Origin: Nitrospinota bacterium | Lineage (GTDB): Bacteria > Nitrospinota_A > UBA7883 | Direction: 5' to 3' | DNA: 6,674 bases | Assembly: GCA_029880775.1 (NCBI GenBank) | Contig: JAOUNV010000112.1 | Coordinates: 1-6,674 of the forward strand | In this document: piece by piece, positions 5,174 through 6,674 of the stretch | Layout of the letters: each line of letters starts with the position of its first letter | How positions within the stretch are numbered: position 1 is the first letter of the stretch | Position numbers and translations under genes: made by a program | The notes under the pieces: model-generated | Told to the model about the DNA's origin: nothing | The model's input: the letters and a program-made list of their open reading frames with translations, nothing else | Databases searched by the model: none

Positions 5174-5944
5174 TTATCCTTTCTCACCGGAAATCTGGCC
5201 GGTGGTGAGTCCATACCTGCGTTCCCTGGTCTGGAACGACTTTATGGCTTCCTTTACGTCATCGGCGGTGAACTCCGGCCATAGCTTATCTGTGAAATAA
5301 AGCTCTGTATAAGCGATCTGCCAGAGCATGAAATTGCTGATGCGCAGCTCGCCGCTGGTCCTGATCAAAAGGTCAGGGTCGGGCAGATCGCTGGTGTACA
5401 AGTATCGGCTCAGCGTCGCCTCATCCACATCGGCAGGGTCCAGCTCGTTATCGCGGACTTTTTGGGCGATATGGCGGGCGGCGGCGGCGATCTCTTCTCT
5501 GGAGCCGTAGGAAAGAGCCAGGGTGAACGCCATGCCATCGTTGTTTTTGGTGGAATCCATTGCTTCCCGCACAGCTTCCAGGGCGAAATCTGGGAGGTTA
5601 TCCAGGGCGCCTATCGCGTTGAACCTGATGTTTTCCTTCAGCATTCTGCCAAGTTCCTTTGTGATGTAGGCTTTTAGTATTTTCATCAAGGCGCCTACTT
5701 CCGTCTTCGGGCGTTTCCAGTTTTCGGTGCTGAAAGAGTATAGCGTCAGCGCCTCGATCCCCAATTGGCGGCAACAGGTAACCACATTATCCACCACTTT
5801 GGCGCCTTTCCTGTGCCCCTCGATTCTGGACAGTCCCCTCTTCTCCGCCCATCGGCCATTGCCGTCCATAATAATGGCTATGTGCCGTGGCAACCCGGGC
5901 TGATCCGGCGTCGATTCTGTTTGGTTGGATTTATCAGATGGCAT
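5174..5944 (-). CDS. uppS: Undecaprenyl diphosphate synthase (isoprenyl transferase)
   Basis: UppS extends farnesyl diphosphate with eight isopentenyl diphosphates in cis configuration to undecaprenyl-PP, the lipid carrier for peptidoglycan and surface polysaccharides. The 256-residue protein (E. coli 253) has HIAIIMDGNGRWA at 21-33 with catalytic D27 and N29. LYSFSTENWKRP follows at 68-79, then RTSGELRISNF (195-205) with the diphosphate-binding R195, R201 and S203, and E214 in AYTELYF for Mg2+. The first 19 residues are polar and variable, as in relatives. The ATG at 5942-5944 lies 8 nt after the frr stop. No good Shine-Dalgarno precedes it, so re-initiation after frr is likely. Product and substrate tie it to dxr downstream (isoprenoid supply). 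Confidence 0.96.
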   Translation of the reverse strand: MPSDKSNQTESTPDQPGLPRHIAIIMDGNGRWAEKRGLSRIEGHRKGAKVVDNVVTCCRQLGIEALTLYSFSTENWKRPKTEVGALMKILKAYITKELGRMLKENIRFNAIGALDNLPDFALEAVREAMDSTKNNDGMAFTLALSYGSREEIAAAARHIAQKVRDNELDPADVDEATLSRYLYTSDLPDPDLLIRTSGELRISNFMLWQIAYTELYFTDKLWPEFTADDVKEAIKSFQTRERRYGLTTGQISGEKG

Positions 5945-5952
5945 GGATCGGC

Positions 5953-6507
5953 TCAGCGGTCCATTATTTCATTTTCCTTATCGGCTGCCATCTTGTCGGT
6001 CTTGGCCACATGCTCGTCGGTGATTTTTTGGATTTTTTCGCTGGTTTTTTTCGCCAGATCCTCCGGCAATTCCTTGCTCTTCTCCTGCTTTTTCACCTGC
6101 TCGATCCCATCCCGGCGGACATTGCGGATGGCCACTTTTGTTTCCTCGGCGACTTTTTTGACCACCTTCACCAGCTCCTTGCGACGCTCCTCCGTGAGGG
6201 GGGGGATGGGAATGCGGATCATTTTCCCGTCGCTTTGAGGAGTAAGCCCCAGGTTGGAGGTGAGGATAGCTTTCTCTATTACAGGCAGCATGGTGGCTTC
6301 CCATGGCATAATGGATATGGTCAGCGAGTCCGGTGTGGCCAGGGTCGCCACTTGGCTTAAGGGGGATTTGACACCGTAGTAATCCACCTGCACCCCTTCC
6401 ATCAGGCCCACAGAAGCGCGCCCGGTGCGGATACCGGCCAGTTCCCGGGCCAGGTGTTCCAGGGTTACGTCCATTTTGTGGGTGACTTCATCCAATATAT
6501 TTTCCAT
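5953..6507 (-). CDS. frr: Ribosome recycling factor
   Basis: RRF works with EF-G to split the 70S post-termination complex so ribosomes can be reused. The 184-residue product has the usual length (E. coli 185). It shows the RRF pattern: an N-terminal helix ending in IRTGRAS (26-32), the beta-rich domain with PLSQVATLATPDSLTI (49-64) and MPWE (67-70), then GLTPQSDGKMIRIPIPPLTEE (87-107) and the long lysine/glutamate-rich C-terminal helices beginning at RRKELVK and RNVRRDG. The frame is open upstream to 6621, but that part overlaps pyrH. The ATG at 6505-6507 has the perfect AAAGGAGG (6518-6525) 10 nt before it and gives the family N-terminus. The pyrH-frr pair is one of the most widely kept gene neighbourhoods in bacteria. 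Confidence 0.97.
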   Translation of the reverse strand: MENILDEVTHKMDVTLEHLARELAGIRTGRASVGLMEGVQVDYYGVKSPLSQVATLATPDSLTISIMPWEATMLPVIEKAILTSNLGLTPQSDGKMIRIPIPPLTEERRKELVKVVKKVAEETKVAIRNVRRDGIEQVKKQEKSKELPEDLAKKTSEKIQKITDEHVAKTDKMAADKENEIMDR

Positions 6508-6512
6508 ATCTC

Positions 6513-6674
6513 TCAAGCCTCCTTTACGATGGTACCGATTTTTTCCCCCAACACAACCCTTTGTATGTTGCCCTTCACGTTGAGATTGAAAACTATGATC
6601 GTCACATTGTTTTCCATGCACAACGAAATGGCGGCGGCATCCATTACCTTCAAGTTGTCCTTCAAGACATCCAT
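6513..6674 (-). CDS. pyrH: UMP kinase, C-terminal part (partial)
   Basis: The last 53 codons of a gene run off the right edge of the window. The tail LKVMDAAAISLCMENN followed by a VFNLNVKGNIQRVVLG stretch and a final GEKIGTIV matches the C-terminus of bacterial UMP kinase (family pattern LKVMDxTAxxLCxxNxxxIxVFN...GTxI). PyrH phosphorylates UMP to UDP with ATP; it is a hexamer of the amino-acid-kinase fold, regulated by GTP and UTP. It is the first gene of this operon in the window. The stop TGA (6513-6515) lies 5 nt before frr and overlaps the spacer after the frr ribosome binding site. Catalytic and nucleotide-binding parts are outside the window. Confidence 0.93.
   Translation of the reverse strand: MDVLKDNLKVMDAAAISLCMENNVTIIVFNLNVKGNIQRVVLGEKIGTIVKEA
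6518..6525 (-). promoter_or_regulatory. Consensus RBS that fixes the frr start
   Basis: AAAGGAGG on the minus strand, inside the last codons of pyrH and 10 nt before the frr ATG at 6507. It is the strongest Shine-Dalgarno in the operon, matching the high demand for RRF, and it rules out the longer frr frame. Confidence 0.8.

Noticed and set aside
6508..6621. N-terminal extension of the frr frame
   Set aside because: It lies within pyrH in another frame; a consensus RBS and the standard RRF length fix the start at 6507.

Overview
This is a chromosomal window from a Gram-negative-type bacterium. Moderately high GC in the housekeeping genes, the pyrH-frr-uppS-cdsA-dxr gene order, a GlcF-like Fe-S protein and a YD-repeat/Rhs remnant would fit a deltaproteobacterial, Nitrospinota or Nitrospirota-like lineage. 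That placement is inference only; nothing here fixes the taxon.

Left part (1-1510, + strand): the 3' end of an unidentified gene, then a GlcF-like iron-sulfur oxidoreductase with two N-terminal 4Fe-4S motifs and two CCG domains. Its reading frame ends inside rhs-derived DNA.

Middle part (about 1490-2870, + strand): an accessory insertion made of rhs debris. A shortened Rhs C-terminal core carries a cysteine-rich tip of unknown type. It is followed, 13 nt after its stop and with a strong Shine-Dalgarno, by a small AT-rich gene for a protein with an export signal. This is the layout of a polymorphic toxin tip plus immunity gene. A second rhs fragment follows, starting at the same point of the rhs core. 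The two fragments share an 84-bp segment (73 of 84 identical), and in both copies the same TGA closes the reading frame arriving from upstream.

Next comes a promoter with a perfect extended -10 and the SRP (4.5S) RNA gene ffs at about 2925-3045. Its 3' end runs into four units of a 16-bp periodic repeat that begin with GCCAAGG and are complementary to the 5' strand of the RNA's terminal stem.

Right part (3198-6674, - strand): a tightly packed operon read right to left: pyrH (3' end only), frr, uppS, cdsA, dxr. It joins UMP kinase, ribosome recycling, undecaprenyl-PP synthesis, CDP-diacylglycerol synthesis and the committed MEP-pathway step. Spacings are 5, 8 and 6 nt, then a 4-nt GTGA overlap, so one mRNA with translational coupling is likely. 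The operon converges on ffs, and the rseP gene that often follows dxr is absent here.
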